50,020 bases of DNA from Chitinispirillaceae bacterium (GTDB lineage: Bacteria; Fibrobacterota; Chitinivibrionia; Chitinivibrionales; Chitinispirillaceae): the NCBI GenBank assembly GCA_016929415.1, contig JAFGIW010000224.1, forward strand, positions 1-50,020. The letters run 5' to 3'. Under the pieces are notes generated by a model. It ran no database searches. It was given only the letters and a program-made list of their open reading frames with translations, and was not told the origin of the DNA. Below, piece by piece: positions 42,069 to 50,020 of the stretch. A program made the translations under genes and the position numbers. Position 1 is the stretch's first letter, and each line of letters opens with the position of its first letter.

Positions 42069-45000
42069 ACTCCCGGTTCGCCGCCTCATGCCTGCTGCTG
42101 TTCGTTGTGTACTGCGCCGAGAGAATCGTTCCCGCCGACAGCGTCTACGACCCCGACAACACCGGAGGCGATTATCGACTGGAAGCGCGACGTGCTCCCG
42201 GCGGCGACACACTCTGCGTGTTCTTCCCGTGCACCCTGTACTGCTCAAGCAGCGGCGACGACCAACTTACCGGCTACCGCTGCACCGCCCGACCGGCCGG
42301 CTGCATGATCCCGTCCGACGGGGAACACGGCTTCTCCGAACCCTTGATTCTGCGCTTCATCGATACCGGCGCCTGCACGCTCCGGGTGACCGGCATGCGG
42401 CCCAACAACCTGACGGTCACCGCCTCGTATCCATTAACCATTGTCAACCCCTACCGCATCAGTGTCGATTCGGGCTCGCTCCTGACCGGCGACTCCGTGA
42501 TGTTCCGGGCGGTCAACACGCGCTGCGACACCACCTTCGATAAGGCGCTCGACGTGCAATGGCGCGTCGACGGCGACGATGCCGGGAAACCCCTTCCGTT
42601 CGATTCGGGCTTTTTCTACGCGGTCGCGCGTCCGGATACCGTGACCGTTTCCGCAACGGTAAGCTACTCCTCCTATAAGGACGCGTTACTCGACGGTGTG
42701 CGCATCGCGGTCCCGGAAAAGCGTATCCCCTCCGTCTCCATCGAAGACGTGGTCCTCGCTTCCATTGGCCATCCCTACACCATTCTCGGCTCGATGAGCA
42801 ATGTCGATACGCTGCTGTGGCGCAATGGTGATTCCAGCATCGACACGGCCACCGACACCGCCTCGCTTACCTTTACGTGGACCGACTCCACCGACGACAC
42901 CATCGTCGTCACCGCCAAAAACCGGTTCGGCACTCCCGGCAACAGCGACACGGTTTATGTACAGGTGCGCGCGAGTTCCTTCGCCCTCGAATTTCCCAGC
43001 TGGCCCGCAAGCGTGCGCGCGCGCAGAACCGCCGTGTGGGAAGTCATCGCGAAACACGGCGAAGAAGTGATACCCGACAGTCAAGTCACCTACCTCTGGA
43101 CCGTGACCCCCGACACCGCCCCCGATTCGATGAGCGGCGACGGTGGAAGGCTCATTCTTTACTTTGACGATAACCCCGGTGCGCCGGTGAAAGTGCGGGT
43201 CGATGCGATCGTCGACACCGACACCCTCACGCGCACCGTCGATTTTTCGGTGATCGCCGACAAGCCGGTTCTCGCCGTCGTCTCCGCCGACGATTCCATC
43301 GGCCTTGGCGACACCGCCGTGATCGTTGTCCGCACCCGCGATACCAACGGCGACGGCGGCATCGCCGGCACCTACTACCGCTCCGAAGGCGACAGCGCCG
43401 GAGCCATGGACTCAGACACCCTCCGCATTGTCGGCAGGGAACCGGGAGAGCACCGGTTCGAATTCTGGTGCGTCGACGATGACGGGTTTTCCTCTCCCGT
43501 AATGACCGTCCCCATACTCTTCACTTCGAGCGGGCCGTATTTTCTGCGCGCACGCGACACGATTACGGTGTACGTCGACGATTCGGCCACGATCACCGCC
43601 GCCGCGCGGGCGGGCAACAAAGGCGGTACGATTATGAAATGGCTCTGGGACTTCGGCGCCGACGGCAGCGTGGAACGCACCACCGACGTCGACCATTTCG
43701 ATACCCTCTTTACCGACACGGGCTCGATAGCCCTGCGCGTCGGCTGTCGCGACGACCGCGGGGACAGCGCGGAGACCCTTGCGGTCCGTGTCGTCAACGT
43801 GTCGTCCGGAGCGCCATCAGTGACGTCGCTCGCCTTTACCCCGCAATCGATGTACCGCGGGGATTCGGTGGAGCTGCATATCGTCGCCTCGGATCCGAAC
43901 GGGACGGTCGATTCCCTGCTCATCGGCACCGACAGTCTCTCCCCGCGGCGCATCAAAACCGCTTCCCGTGCCGCCGCCATCGACACGACCTTCAGACTGC
44001 CGATGAAGACAACCGGAACCTTCAGGTTCTTCGCCGCGGTAATCGATGACGACGGGAGGCGCTCGCCGTGGCGGAGCTCGACCGATTCGGCGATCGTTCA
44101 CAGCGGCAACCCGACCGTACTGTGCATCTCTCCCGACACCTGCTGGATCTTCGATATGGTCAAGTATGCAATTTCCGCCTCAGATCCCAACGGGAGCGTG
44201 GTATCCTACACGATACAGTGGGATCAAGGCGGTGCATGGGAGACCGGAACCGACTCGACGGTCAGCCACGGCTACTCCTCATCCGGTACGAAAAAGGTGC
44301 GCGTCGTCGCGACTGACAACCGGGGCGACATGAGCGATACCCTTGCCGACAGCGTCGTGGTGAAGCTCGGCAGGCCGGCGGTCTCAACCGATTCATTCCC
44401 CGCGAGCGTCTGGATAAACGACACAATCGACTATACCCTCTCGGGCGGCGACCCGAACGGCGGAATCAAGGTATGGGCCGTGCGATGGAGTCCCGACAGC
44501 GCCTTCGAGATACGCACCTCAAACGGCTCCTTCACGCATACGTTCTACGATACCGGCATGCAAGAGCTGAATGCGTTCGTCGGGGACAGCGACGATATCG
44601 CCTCGGATACCGCCATCCGGCGGGTGTACGTCAAACTCGGCAGACCGTCGATATGCTCGATTACCGTGGTCAATCCGGGCTTCGATTCGATTTTTATTTA
44701 CGATACGGTTTCGTTCACGGTGAAGGCCCTCGATCCCAACAATGAAAACAGTACGATCCGGGTGTCGTGGGACGGCAGCGAAAACTTCGAACCTCCGAAA
44801 ACGGTTTCGGGCGACAGCGCCCTGTTTACCCGTCGCTTCGAAAAGAACGGCGCCGTCGGTCGGACGATCCGCTTCCGCGTCTCCGACAACGACGGATTGA
44901 TTGACGATTCACTCCATACCGTTCAGGTGCATCGGGGCGCTCCGACCGTCACCCCGATCGAAACCATTCCATCAGCCGGCAATATTTTCGTCCGCGACCC

Positions 45001-45865
45001 CTTCACATTCCGCATACGCGCCGCGGATGGAAACGGCGATGTGCGGAAAATCTGCATCAACTGGAAAGGGGGCTCCGCGGCGCAGGACTCGCTGATGTTC
45101 GGCGGCGCCCTCAAGTCAATTGACACCTCATTCACCCACGAGTACGACACGACGGGAGGCGACAGCGTCGTCCGTGTCTGGGCAATCGACGAGGACACCG
45201 TGTCTTCGGATACGCCGGCGACCGCCATCACCATACGGAAAGGCGCCCCGGAGCTCTGGGGGGACACGCTGGATACGCTGTGGGTGGTGGTGGATAATGG
45301 ACCGAAGATCGAGTACCCGCTGCAGCTTTCCGACAATGCGTACGACACCAACGGGGTCAACAATAAACCGGTTCGGTATTACATCAACGACGGATTTCCC
45401 TTCGACTCGAACGCCGTCAGCGCGAAAAAGAACAGTGATGGAAATTTTCTGTGGTACGTGGACGAAGACCGGGTCAACCAGAATCCGAAGCGCGTCACGT
45501 TTGCAGTTCTTGACGATGACGAGTTTCTACGGTCAGATACGTTCCGGGTTTTCGCCGATAGCGCGCCCGTTGCACCGAATCCTCTCAATCCGGTTGCGAA
45601 CGCCGACAGCGTGACATTGCGCTGGCAGAATTATGATGCAAAGGATGGCATTAGCGGCACCCACTTCACCATTTACATCGATTATGCAAGTGCCCCCGCG
45701 CCGACAACGATATTACAGCAGGACGCGGGCTCGCTATTCGACTGGGACGGCTCGAAATATAACTTTACATTTAAACCGACATCACCTTCTTTTTCGTGGA
45801 AAATCATTACCAGTGATCAGCGGGATACGAAATCTTCGAGTGTGACGATGTACTATGTTCCATAG
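42065..45865 (+). CDS. Giant PKD/Ig-repeat surface protein
   Basis: The ATG at 42065 has GGAGGG upstream and overlaps the preceding stop by 4 nt. A signal-like leader (AASCLLLFVVYC) is present. The 1266-residue protein is a chain of about ten Ig/PKD-like beta domains of 80-110 residues, recognisable by repeated stretches such as SASDPNGSVVSYTIQWDQGG, SGGDPNGGIKVWAVRWSPD and KALDPNNENSTIRVSWDG, linked by VVKLGRPAVS or YVKLGRPSIC. The last ~90 residues look like a fibronectin III-type domain (SVTLRWQNYDAKDGISGTHF). Its Asp- and Thr-rich domains could bind Ca2+, as PKD domains often do. I infer an adhesive or filamentous surface protein. The operon is divergent from the kinase gene and could be under its control. 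Confidence 0.84.
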   Translation: MNSRFAASCLLLFVVYCAERIVPADSVYDPDNTGGDYRLEARRAPGGDTLCVFFPCTLYCSSSGDDQLTGYRCTARPAGCMIPSDGEHGFSEPLILRFIDTGACTLRVTGMRPNNLTVTASYPLTIVNPYRISVDSGSLLTGDSVMFRAVNTRCDTTFDKALDVQWRVDGDDAGKPLPFDSGFFYAVARPDTVTVSATVSYSSYKDALLDGVRIAVPEKRIPSVSIEDVVLASIGHPYTILGSMSNVDTLLWRNGDSSIDTATDTASLTFTWTDSTDDTIVVTAKNRFGTPGNSDTVYVQVRASSFALEFPSWPASVRARRTAVWEVIAKHGEEVIPDSQVTYLWTVTPDTAPDSMSGDGGRLILYFDDNPGAPVKVRVDAIVDTDTLTRTVDFSVIADKPVLAVVSADDSIGLGDTAVIVVRTRDTNGDGGIAGTYYRSEGDSAGAMDSDTLRIVGREPGEHRFEFWCVDDDGFSSPVMTVPILFTSSGPYFLRARDTITVYVDDSATITAAARAGNKGGTIMKWLWDFGADGSVERTTDVDHFDTLFTDTGSIALRVGCRDDRGDSAETLAVRVVNVSSGAPSVTSLAFTPQSMYRGDSVELHIVASDPNGTVDSLLIGTDSLSPRRIKTASRAAAIDTTFRLPMKTTGTFRFFAAVIDDDGRRSPWRSSTDSAIVHSGNPTVLCISPDTCWIFDMVKYAISASDPNGSVVSYTIQWDQGGAWETGTDSTVSHGYSSSGTKKVRVVATDNRGDMSDTLADSVVVKLGRPAVSTDSFPASVWINDTIDYTLSGGDPNGGIKVWAVRWSPDSAFEIRTSNGSFTHTFYDTGMQELNAFVGDSDDIASDTAIRRVYVKLGRPSICSITVVNPGFDSIFIYDTVSFTVKALDPNNENSTIRVSWDGSENFEPPKTVSGDSALFTRRFEKNGAVGRTIRFRVSDNDGLIDDSLHTVQVHRGAPTVTPIETIPSAGNIFVRDPFTFRIRAADGNGDVRKICINWKGGSAAQDSLMFGGALKSIDTSFTHEYDTTGGDSVVRVWAIDEDTVSSDTPATAITIRKGAPELWGDTLDTLWVVVDNGPKIEYPLQLSDNAYDTNGVNNKPVRYYINDGFPFDSNAVSAKKNSDGNFLWYVDEDRVNQNPKRVTFAVLDDDEFLRSDTFRVFADSAPVAPNPLNPVANADSVTLRWQNYDAKDGISGTHFTIYIDYASAPAPTTILQQDAGSLFDWDGSKYNFTFKPTSPSFSWKIITSDQRDTKSSSVTMYYVP

Positions 45866-45934
45866 AGTCTGGTGCACACCCAGACAACACGTCAATTCAG
45901 CCATCCGGGCCCGTAGGATTTTCCGTTTATAATA

Positions 45935-46182
45935 ATCGATCCTGATCTTTCTTTTACAACCGTCACGCCGGATGTAATCGAATATGTTGTCAACAAACTC
46001 GTTGAAACGGTGCATCCGTCAAAAGTAATCCTTTTTGGTTCGCAAGCGCGTCGTGACAGCCGGACGTACAGCGATACTGGTCGGTGAATGTTGCGCCTAC
46101 GATGACATCTTTGAATCTTTATACCCTGCCTGCGAGTTGCTGAACAAGTATAATTCCATCATTTATCCCGGGTCTATTGTAT
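45935..46182 (+). pseudogene. Remnant of an MNT-type nucleotidyltransferase (toxin-antitoxin antitoxin family)
   Basis: A frame from 45935 reads DVIEYVVNKLVETVHPSKVI and then LFGSQARRDSRTYSDTGR before a stop at 46085. GSxARxxxxxxSD is the nucleotidyltransferase active-site motif, but the third Asp (DxD) is lost and there is no proper start codon. A short piece ending YPGSIV (to 46182) may be the C-terminal remnant in another frame. MNT proteins usually pair with HEPN toxins; no HEPN gene is visible. This is a decayed gene. Confidence 0.65.
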
Positions 46183-46920
46183 GAGATTGAATTGCTTTGC
46201 CATAGTACTTTTATCTGAAAACAAAACTTTTACAATGTATAACCCTGGAGAATATTCCGGATTGGATATATTGAATATCTGTTGATCGCCGCGGGTATCC
46301 GTTAATTCGGCCACCCGACGTCCGGAAGAGGATAAAATTACGGCTGATTGCGGTACTCCGTTTGTCGAAAAACTTTGGAAATCAAGTAAATACCCGGCGG
46401 GCGTTTTCCTGATCCGGGTAATGTCCGAGGTAATGGTGGCTTTAAAAGACATTGACGTCGAAACCCCTATCGCCAGGTACACGTGTATCCATTCTTCCAA
46501 AAAGTCGGATTTTCCTTCATTGTATAACGCCACAAGGTTTAAATATCCCCCCCGAGCCTCGATGGTTAACTCGGTTTCAGAGGTAAAAGCAACCGAATCC
46601 CATTGTGATGGATCTATTGGTTTTGATGTGTCAATATCAGCAGACAATTTCGAGAAATAACATATGTAGCCTAAAAGATGATTATCCCCCGGTAAAGGTG
46701 GATCCCAGGTCAGGTGAGCAATCGTACGCGGCATGTCATAGTATGTGGTGAAGGATAAATTATTCGGTTTATTCAGCATTGACGATTCATTATTTTTAAC
46801 AAATAAAAATATTTCCGAAGTCGCATCAATATCCTTTCTGTTTTCGGAAAAACCAGAATAAACCATAGTTACTAGAAACACCGAAGTAACAAAGCCGATT
46901 CGCACAAAATGAATGCTCAT
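46174..46920 (-). CDS. Secreted FN3-like protein with T9SS-like tail
   Basis: GGAGGCG 6-7 nt before the ATG supports this 248-residue frame. A signal peptide (RIGFVTSVFLVTMVYSGFS) leads a fibronectin III-like domain around residues 60-150 (AHLTWDPPLPGDNHLLGYIC). The end, SAVILSSSGRRVAELTD followed by SPGLYIVKVLFSDKSTMAKQ, is a good match to the sorting-tail pattern. The sequence is more AT-rich than the genes to its left, so it may have been transferred. Secretion through T9SS is an inference. Confidence 0.72.
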   Translation of the reverse strand: MSIHFVRIGFVTSVFLVTMVYSGFSENRKDIDATSEIFLFVKNNESSMLNKPNNLSFTTYYDMPRTIAHLTWDPPLPGDNHLLGYICYFSKLSADIDTSKPIDPSQWDSVAFTSETELTIEARGGYLNLVALYNEGKSDFLEEWIHVYLAIGVSTSMSFKATITSDITRIRKTPAGYLLDFQSFSTNGVPQSAVILSSSGRRVAELTDTRGDQQIFNISNPEYSPGLYIVKVLFSDKSTMAKQFNLIQ

Positions 46921-47064
46921 AAAATACGCCTCCCATTTACGGTTTTCTCATGCTCATAGTTTATGCATCTTCCGGTTTACCATTTTTTTTACTTCTATAT
47001 CAATTTTCCACAAAGATGGATGCACAACGTCCATGCTTCGATAATACCCGTATATTGTGGTGCG

Positions 47065-47256
47065 CTATTCAAATGAATCCGGATTCCACACATAACTGTT
47101 TATCCTTATTTCAGAAGTAATCGAGTAATGAACGGGAAAAGAATATTTTATTGCGTTGCAATTATTAAATACAGGGCGCAGGGCTGTGGAAATATAATGT
47201 TCCGTTTGTGCAGAAATGTATATCGGGAGAATTAAAAGCGAAGGCAGAATTTTCAT
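47065..47256 (-). CDS. Short exported protein, possibly truncated
   Basis: From ATG 47256 (GGGGA upstream) the product has 63 residues, with a leader KILPSLLILPIYISAQ and a short polar remainder. A longer frame runs to 47400 but lacks coding character. It may be the start of a secreted protein cut off by decay, as the surrounding region is degraded. Low confidence. Confidence 0.3.
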   Translation of the reverse strand: MKILPSLLILPIYISAQTEHYISTALRPVFNNCNAIKYSFPVHYSITSEIRINSYVWNPDSFE

Positions 47257-47433
47257 TTCAATCCCCAAGGCTGATATATCTAATATATCAATCCTGACAA
47301 TAAATTGAAAGTCGTTCTGAAAAAAAGCGTTTTCTCGTAGAAAACACCGGCGGGCGGGCCGGGGATACACTGATTTCAATCGGCTGTATTCCAGCCCCAT
47401 GCTTTAAAGCAATTGCCGGTAATTGATAGTTAT

Positions 47434-47679
47434 TTATGCGAATATGCATCGTTCTAAATCGATAATCTCACCTGAAATAACTAGAAAATATCGAATGTTC
47501 CAAATCGCCACTCTACAGAATTCTCCCGGTCCGCATGCAACATCCAACAATCTGTCGGTTGGTTTTATACCACAGAAATCATAGTATCCATTTAAATATT
47601 CAACATTTTTACCAATAGACCAATTTGCAAATTTATCAGCCTGCCTATTAAATTGTTCTCTTGCTATTTGAGTTGTCAT
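47434..47679 (-). pseudogene. Truncated SAM-dependent methyltransferase
   Basis: The N-terminal 50 residues read as a class I methyltransferase: AREQFNRQADKFANWSIGKN, LNGYYDFCGIKP and the SAM-binding motif I LLDVACGPGEF. After about residue 55 the sequence no longer resembles the family and stops early, at 81 residues instead of the usual 240 or more. It is a broken gene. Confidence 0.7.
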
Positions 47680-47876
47680 TAATAAGTCCGGTTTATTGGT
47701 TTGCAGGATGCTTCTTTATGTTGACTGACGTGTGCCGTGTTACGACGTGGCCGGGCTTTATTCCTTCATTATGACGGAGGCCTGACGGAGCCTTCGACAT
47801 GACAGGCCGACATGAGACACTGCGGATTCCCCTTTTGCTCCCGGCCATGCGGCGAAGCCCTTGCGTAACGCGGCCG

Positions 47877-49610
47877 TTAGGCGTCTGTGCCGGGGGCATG
47901 TCTTTGTTCGTCCCGCGCGCCGGGAAAAGTCATGATGAAGCTCGTTCCTGCGCCAATCGAGCTTACGATCTTCAGGTGCCCGTCATGCGCCGCCACTATG
48001 TTGTTCACCATGGTAAGTCCCATACCCGTGCCGCTCTCTCCCTTCGTGGTGAAAAAAGGATTCAAACATTTCTCGCGTATTTCATCAGTCATGCCTATAC
48101 CGTAGTCCTTTACCGTGATAGTCACGGCCCCATCAATTCTTTCCGTGGATATTTCAAGACGACCATCTTCGGGCATTGCATCTGCGGCGTTGAGCACCAA
48201 GTTCAACAGTATTTCGTGTAAATCTGATCCGCTGCCTGTTATTTCGGTATTCTTACCAAGGTTAAGGGTAACCTCTATTGCTTTTCCTGACAATACACGT
48301 CTTAACCGTATCTTTGTCAGTTCGACGACTTCTTGTATGATGCTGTTTGTATCGATCAAATTCCCACTTTCCGGATGTCGTGTGGAACGGTAGAACTTCT
48401 GCATGCGTTGTATGAGTTCCGCTCCATGTTGGGCCGCAGATTTAATCGCCCGAAGTTTCAGCAGAGCATTTTTCTTATTGTCAAGTTCAGTTTCGTCGAC
48501 AAGCAGCATCTCCGTATAATTGAGTATTGGGATGAGCAAATTATTAAAGTCGTGGGCAATTCCGCTAGCCAATTGCCCGAAAGCGTATAGTCGCTCCCGT
48601 TTGATAGACGCATCTTGTGCCGCCTTTAATTTCTCCAGCGCAGCAAGAAGGTCGTTGTTCTTTTCTCCAAGCTCTTTTGTCCGCTTCCGTACCTGCCACC
48701 TGAGTACCAGACTTAATGCGAAGAAGACCATAAGGGCGATGGTGATTGACACGATACACCATACTACGAACCCGGGGATAAACATCCGGGGCTTTTCATA
48801 AATCCAATAAGCAAGGGCCTTATAATATACCGAATGCGGGTCGTTCATCATCTCGGCAAGATGCTTGTCTATAGCATCTAATAAATCTCGGCTGCGCCCT
48901 TTCGGTGCGGCGAAATGCAGTGTTGATGGATGCAAAATGACGGCCGTCGGCACCAAGGCACCTTCTTTCCCGTTGCGATAGGCGTAGAACCGGCTGACGA
49001 TTACTGCGTCCGCTTTGCCGGATTCCACCTCTTTGATGGTGCCTTCATAGTCGGGCAATTCAATCAGGTTGAACGAAAGGCCGAATCGCTCACGAATTTT
49101 ATCGCACACCTGCCGCTGTATCGAGCCTTCTAGGACCGCCACCGTCTTTCCCTCGAGCGCGGAGATCGACTCTATGACAATGTCCTTCTTGCAGAATACC
49201 TGAAGCCATGAACAAAGGACGGTAAGCTTATTGAAATCGAATCGTTTATTTCTGATATCGGAAAACGCCACATCGGGCATGATATCGATACTGTCGTTCT
49301 CAAGACGTTTCAGCCCTGTGTCCCAAGTGCCGTAGACGTATTTGATGCTCCATCCCTCTCGTTTTGCAATGTTTTCGATGATATCAATGAATATGCCGCG
49401 AGGTGTGCCGGCGTCGCCCATCTCAACTTTTGGCGGATTGTCATATACCCCAACCCGTACCGTTCGTGCTTCGGTCTTTCCACAACTCAGCACAATGACC
49501 GCGGCCAAGATGCCGAAAACACATCCCACTAAGGAGATTGCTGGTTTGCGAATGCCATTTCCAGAACAAGACGTGGGAAAAACAATCCATGCTCCAACAT
49601 ATTGAATCAT
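47877..49610 (-). CDS. Membrane histidine kinase with periplasmic solute-binding sensor domain
   Basis: GGAGG stands 5 nt before the ATG. The 577-residue protein has an N-terminal anchor or signal (LVGCVFGILAAVIVLSC), a periplasmic SBP-type sensor (~47-270, VRVGVYDNPPKVEMGDAGTP, GIFIDIIENIAKREGWSI), a membrane helix (PGFVVWCIVSITIALMVFFA), a coiled coil and a cytoplasmic kinase. The H box is LASGIAHDFNNLL; the N box is ILLNLVLNAADAM; G1 is DYGIGM, then FFTTKGESGTGMGL. The sensor fold is shared with the BvgS and EvgS kinases, which bind small ligands. No response regulator is encoded next to it, so its partner is unknown. Confidence 0.9.
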   Translation of the reverse strand: MIQYVGAWIVFPTSCSGNGIRKPAISLVGCVFGILAAVIVLSCGKTEARTVRVGVYDNPPKVEMGDAGTPRGIFIDIIENIAKREGWSIKYVYGTWDTGLKRLENDSIDIMPDVAFSDIRNKRFDFNKLTVLCSWLQVFCKKDIVIESISALEGKTVAVLEGSIQRQVCDKIRERFGLSFNLIELPDYEGTIKEVESGKADAVIVSRFYAYRNGKEGALVPTAVILHPSTLHFAAPKGRSRDLLDAIDKHLAEMMNDPHSVYYKALAYWIYEKPRMFIPGFVVWCIVSITIALMVFFALSLVLRWQVRKRTKELGEKNNDLLAALEKLKAAQDASIKRERLYAFGQLASGIAHDFNNLLIPILNYTEMLLVDETELDNKKNALLKLRAIKSAAQHGAELIQRMQKFYRSTRHPESGNLIDTNSIIQEVVELTKIRLRRVLSGKAIEVTLNLGKNTEITGSGSDLHEILLNLVLNAADAMPEDGRLEISTERIDGAVTITVKDYGIGMTDEIREKCLNPFFTTKGESGTGMGLTMVNNIVAAHDGHLKIVSSIGAGTSFIMTFPGARDEQRHAPGTDA

Positions 49611-49857
49611 AATTTCCTCCTCGTCGGCAAATCATCGCATGGCGACGCGTGTGGGCGAATCCATGGGTCTATCTATCGCAACCCCCTTTGCTGTCGCGGC
49701 TTCACAAGATTACTTTATAATAATTTGATCAGTCAAACGGTGGATATTTCAATTTCCTTTCTTCAGGTATCGGCGCGCATATATATGGTGTTTGGTTTTA
49801 TCCTGTACGAAGCGCGTGCCGGCGGATGTTGTTTCGTTAACAAATAAATTGCCGGTT

Positions 49858-50020
49858 TTAGAAAGCGGAGCAGGGTTGGATGATGATTTTGTGTTCAAGC
49901 TGTTTTCCGCCGGGGTTGATGGTGGAAGTGATGTTAATAATACCTAAATTGAGCGATTCTTTTTGATGCCGATGCATAAGATGCCGAGGAAAGACGACAT
50001 GCGAAAAGCGCAGGAATACC
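49858..50020 (-). CDS. C-terminal fragment of a partial gene
   Basis: A frame open to the window edge ends at TAA 49858-49860 on the minus strand, giving 54 codons. It reads LNLGIINITSTINPGGKQLE and ends IIIQPCSAF. The sequence looks protein-like, but the family cannot be told. Confidence 0.35.
   Translation of the reverse strand, partial: VFLRFSHVVFPRHLMHRHQKESLNLGIINITSTINPGGKQLEHKIIIQPCSAF

Noticed and set aside
47693..47899. A 68-codon minus-strand frame near the histidine kinase gene
   Set aside because: No ribosome site or domain, and it overlaps the end of the kinase gene.
1..50020. CRISPR arrays, tRNA or rRNA genes
   Set aside because: No regularly spaced direct repeats of CRISPR size and no cloverleaf or rRNA-like sequence were noticed on reading; this was a visual reading and not a computed search.

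Overview
The window looks like a chromosome segment of a Gram-negative, fairly GC-rich bacterium of the Fibrobacterota (Chitinivibrionia/Chitinispirillum-like) type. The evidence is a gene of the TIGR02147 family, which is expanded in Fibrobacter and its relatives, directly followed by a carboxypeptidase-regulatory-like lipoprotein; several exported proteins with C-terminal beta domains resembling type IX secretion sorting tails; outer-membrane lipoproteins; and a type IV pilus assembly operon. This assignment is an inference from gene content. No rRNA, tRNA or CRISPR array was seen.

Layout. 1-5.5 kb: a partial outer-membrane protein, tcdA (tRNA ct6A synthesis), envelope lipoproteins (one orphan, one YbgF/CpoB-like, one BamD-like), nadD, and a 69-residue protein with cysteine pairs. 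Two short tandem-repeat tracts lie in the gaps. 5.3-10 kb: a tight cassette of an AmmeMemoRadiSam radical SAM enzyme with a twin-arginine-like leader, an exported Memo-AMMECR1 fusion, and a membrane protein with a degenerate spermidine-synthase-like domain. 10-14.8 kb: a RimI-like acetyltransferase, then a coupled run of TIGR02147 protein, lipoprotein and MFS transporter with a perfect 18-bp palindrome upstream, then a secreted protein ending in a strong terminator, and a small membrane protein.

14.9-23.5 kb: pilM, pilN, pilO, a fused AMIN-AMIN-SH3b-PilP protein and a short PilQ secretin read leftward. Upstream lie a pilin-like membrane protein and a PilZ protein. A divergent pair encodes a small regulator domain and an HDOD protein. 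23.5-31.4 kb: a leftward, overlapping gene run with GpgS, a second family 2 glycosyltransferase, nadE, an alpha/beta hydrolase-radical SAM/SPASM fusion, a family 1-like glycosyltransferase and an LpxL-like acyltransferase. A separate alpha/beta hydrolase follows at 31.7 kb.

32.8-45.9 kb: a surface-protein and signalling region. It holds a carboxypeptidase-regulatory/BsuPI-like secreted protein, a leucine-rich repeat protein, a PKD-like protein, an FHA-GAF-sigma54 activator, a membrane Ser/Thr kinase, and divergently a beta-helix-like protein and a 1266-residue repeat protein. The FHA/kinase junction appears frameshifted. 45.9-50 kb: decayed, lower-GC accessory DNA with a broken MNT nucleotidyltransferase, a truncated methyltransferase, a secreted FN3-like protein, and a hybrid histidine kinase with a periplasmic solute-binding sensor.

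The most interesting systems are the exported AmmeMemoRadiSam cassette, the hydrolase-radical SAM fusion inside a glycan/lipid gene run, and the pilus alignment complex in which AMIN domains sit on the PilP protein instead of on PilQ.
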